Shown: positions 63,102-64,000 of the stretch, in pieces
Layout of the letters: each line of letters starts with the position of its first letter
How positions within the stretch are numbered: the first letter of the stretch is position 1
DNA from: JACKJK01 sp046159835
GTDB taxonomy: Bacteria; Pseudomonadota; Alphaproteobacteria; Rhizobiales; Tepidamorphaceae
Assembly (NCBI RefSeq): GCF_046159835.1
Contig: NZ_JBJXCY010000002.1
Coordinates: forward strand, 1,302,001-1,366,000
Direction: 5' to 3'
Length of the DNA stretch: 64,000 bases
Notes under the pieces: model-generated
What the model was told of the DNA's origin: nothing
The model's database searches: none
What the model saw: the letters and a program-made list of their open reading frames with translations, nothing else
Translations under genes and position numbers: made by a program

Positions 63102-64000
63102 ATGACCAAGACCATTCAATGCATTTCGCCGATTGACGGCTCGGTCTATGCCGAGCGTGACGCGCTGCCCATCGAGGACGCGCGCTCCAAGGTGGCTGCC
63201 GCGAAGCTGGCGCAACCGGCCTGGGCCGCGCTGCCGCTGGCCGAGCGCATCGCCTATGTCATGAAGGCGGTCGAGTATATCGGCTCCACCAAGGACCGCA
63301 TGACGACCGAGTTGGCCCACCAGATGGGCCGCCCGGTGCGCTATGGCGGCGAGTTCGGCGGGTTCGAGGAGCGCGCCAAGTACATGGCGTCCATCGCCGA
63401 GGAAGGTCTCGCGCCGCTGGTGCTGGAGGATTCCGAGAACTTCCTGCGCAAAATCGAGCGCGAGCCGCAGGGCGTCGTCTTCGTCGTCGCGCCGTGGAAC
63501 TACCCCTACATGACGGCCATCAACACAATTGCGCCCGCGCTCATGGCCGGCAACGTGGTGATGCTGAAGCACGCCTCGCAAACCATTCTCGTCGGCGAAC
63601 ATCTCGCGGATGCGTTCGAGGCCGCCGGCCTGCCGTCTGGCGTGTTCACCAACGTCGTTCTCGACCACGACACCACGTCGGCGCTGATTGCCGAGCGGTC
63701 CTTCAACTTCATCAACTTTACCGGCTCGGTCTCCGGCGGGCAGGCGATGGAGCGGGCAGCTGCCGGTACCTTTGCTGCCGTCTCCACCGAGCTTGGCGGC
63801 AAGGACCCGGGCTACATCCGCGCCGATGCCGATGTCGACGCCGCCGTCGAGACGCTCATCGACGCGGCCATGTACAATTCTGGCCAGTGTTGCTGCGGCA
63901 TCGAGCGCATCTACGCGCACGAAAGCCTGTTCGATGCCTTCGTGGAAAAGGCCGTCGCGGTGGTGAAGGGCTACAAGCTCGGCAATCCGCTGGACGAATC
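63102..64000 (+). CDS. Aldehyde dehydrogenase (3' truncated by window end)
   Basis: The frame opens at ATG 63102, seven bases after the ligase stop, and runs open to the end of the window (299 codons). All visible ALDH catalytic features are present: VVAPWNYPYMTAI (catalytic Asn region), GNVVMLKHASQT (the NAD-binding Lys), FTGSVSGGQAM (Rossmann), STELGGKDPGYI (general base Glu) and NSGQCCCGIERI (nucleophile Cys). About 160 C-terminal residues are outside. It would oxidise the aldehyde made from the imported amine, with NAD(P)+. The aldehyde cannot be named from sequence. Confidence 0.93.
   Translation, partial: MTKTIQCISPIDGSVYAERDALPIEDARSKVAAAKLAQPAWAALPLAERIAYVMKAVEYIGSTKDRMTTELAHQMGRPVRYGGEFGGFEERAKYMASIAEEGLAPLVLEDSENFLRKIEREPQGVVFVVAPWNYPYMTAINTIAPALMAGNVVMLKHASQTILVGEHLADAFEAAGLPSGVFTNVVLDHDTTSALIAERSFNFINFTGSVSGGQAMERAAAGTFAAVSTELGGKDPGYIRADADVDAAVETLIDAAMYNSGQCCCGIERIYAHESLFDAFVEKAVAVVKGYKLGNPLDE

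Overview
The window is GC-rich chromosomal DNA from an alphaproteobacterium, most likely a member of the Rhizobiales (Hyphomicrobiales) or a close relative. The support is gene order and gene type: lnt-XRE-metK-trmB-rimP-nusA-ylxR-infB-rbfA-truB-rpsO-pnp, mutS-glnD-murJ-trpS, an OlsB-type ornithine-lipid acyltransferase, a long hybrid malic enzyme, and alphaproteobacterial operator types (GTTC-N7-GTTC LexA box, Pho box, GGAAC/CGTT EcfG-type promoters). Nearly all of it is coding. I see no insertion sequence, prophage, CRISPR array or rRNA. There is one tRNA gene, tRNA-Arg(CCG).

Positions 1-8322 hold the end of a YraN-family gene, glutathione synthetase, a tiny secreted Cys/His-rich peptide (too short for ordinary gene calling), a LexA-box-controlled comM/yifB, a hybrid histidine kinase, a Pho-boxed olsB and a convergent maeB. 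Positions 8526-25701 are a long plus-strand housekeeping run: mutS, glnD, murJ, trpS, a UspA protein, an Nfu-type Fe-S protein, tsaB-rimI, a PlsC-type acyltransferase, miaB-phoH-ybeY-corC-lnt. Positions 25892-39205 are the translation and RNA block: an XRE regulator, metK, trmB, then rimP-nusA-ylxR-infB-rbfA-truB with a promoter and structured leader, then rpsO and pnp. cspA, polA and an acyltransferase lie on the minus strand from 39314 to 43831.

The right third is accessory metabolism and envelope or stress functions. A five-gene peptide-type ABC importer (44580-50127) is followed by an L,D-transpeptidase. Then come a PNPOx-like protein plus flavin reductase, MarC, and a hemerythrin. The L,D-transpeptidase and the hemerythrin each have a well-matched EcfG (general stress response) promoter, and the PNPOx gene has a weaker one. 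A DAO-type FAD enzyme and a glycosyltransferase form a minus-strand pair. The window ends in an RpiR-regulated catabolic cluster: an N-formylglutamate-amidohydrolase-like enzyme, a complete TRAP transporter (DctQ, DctM, DctP), a PuuA-type glutamine-synthetase-like ligase and an aldehyde dehydrogenase cut by the window edge.

The best candidate for an undescribed system is this last cluster. Its enzymes fit a gamma-glutamylation route in which an imported amine is ligated to glutamate, oxidised at the aldehyde, and released by an amidohydrolase. The substrate cannot be read from sequence. The second candidate is the small EcfG-type regulon at 50-54 kb.
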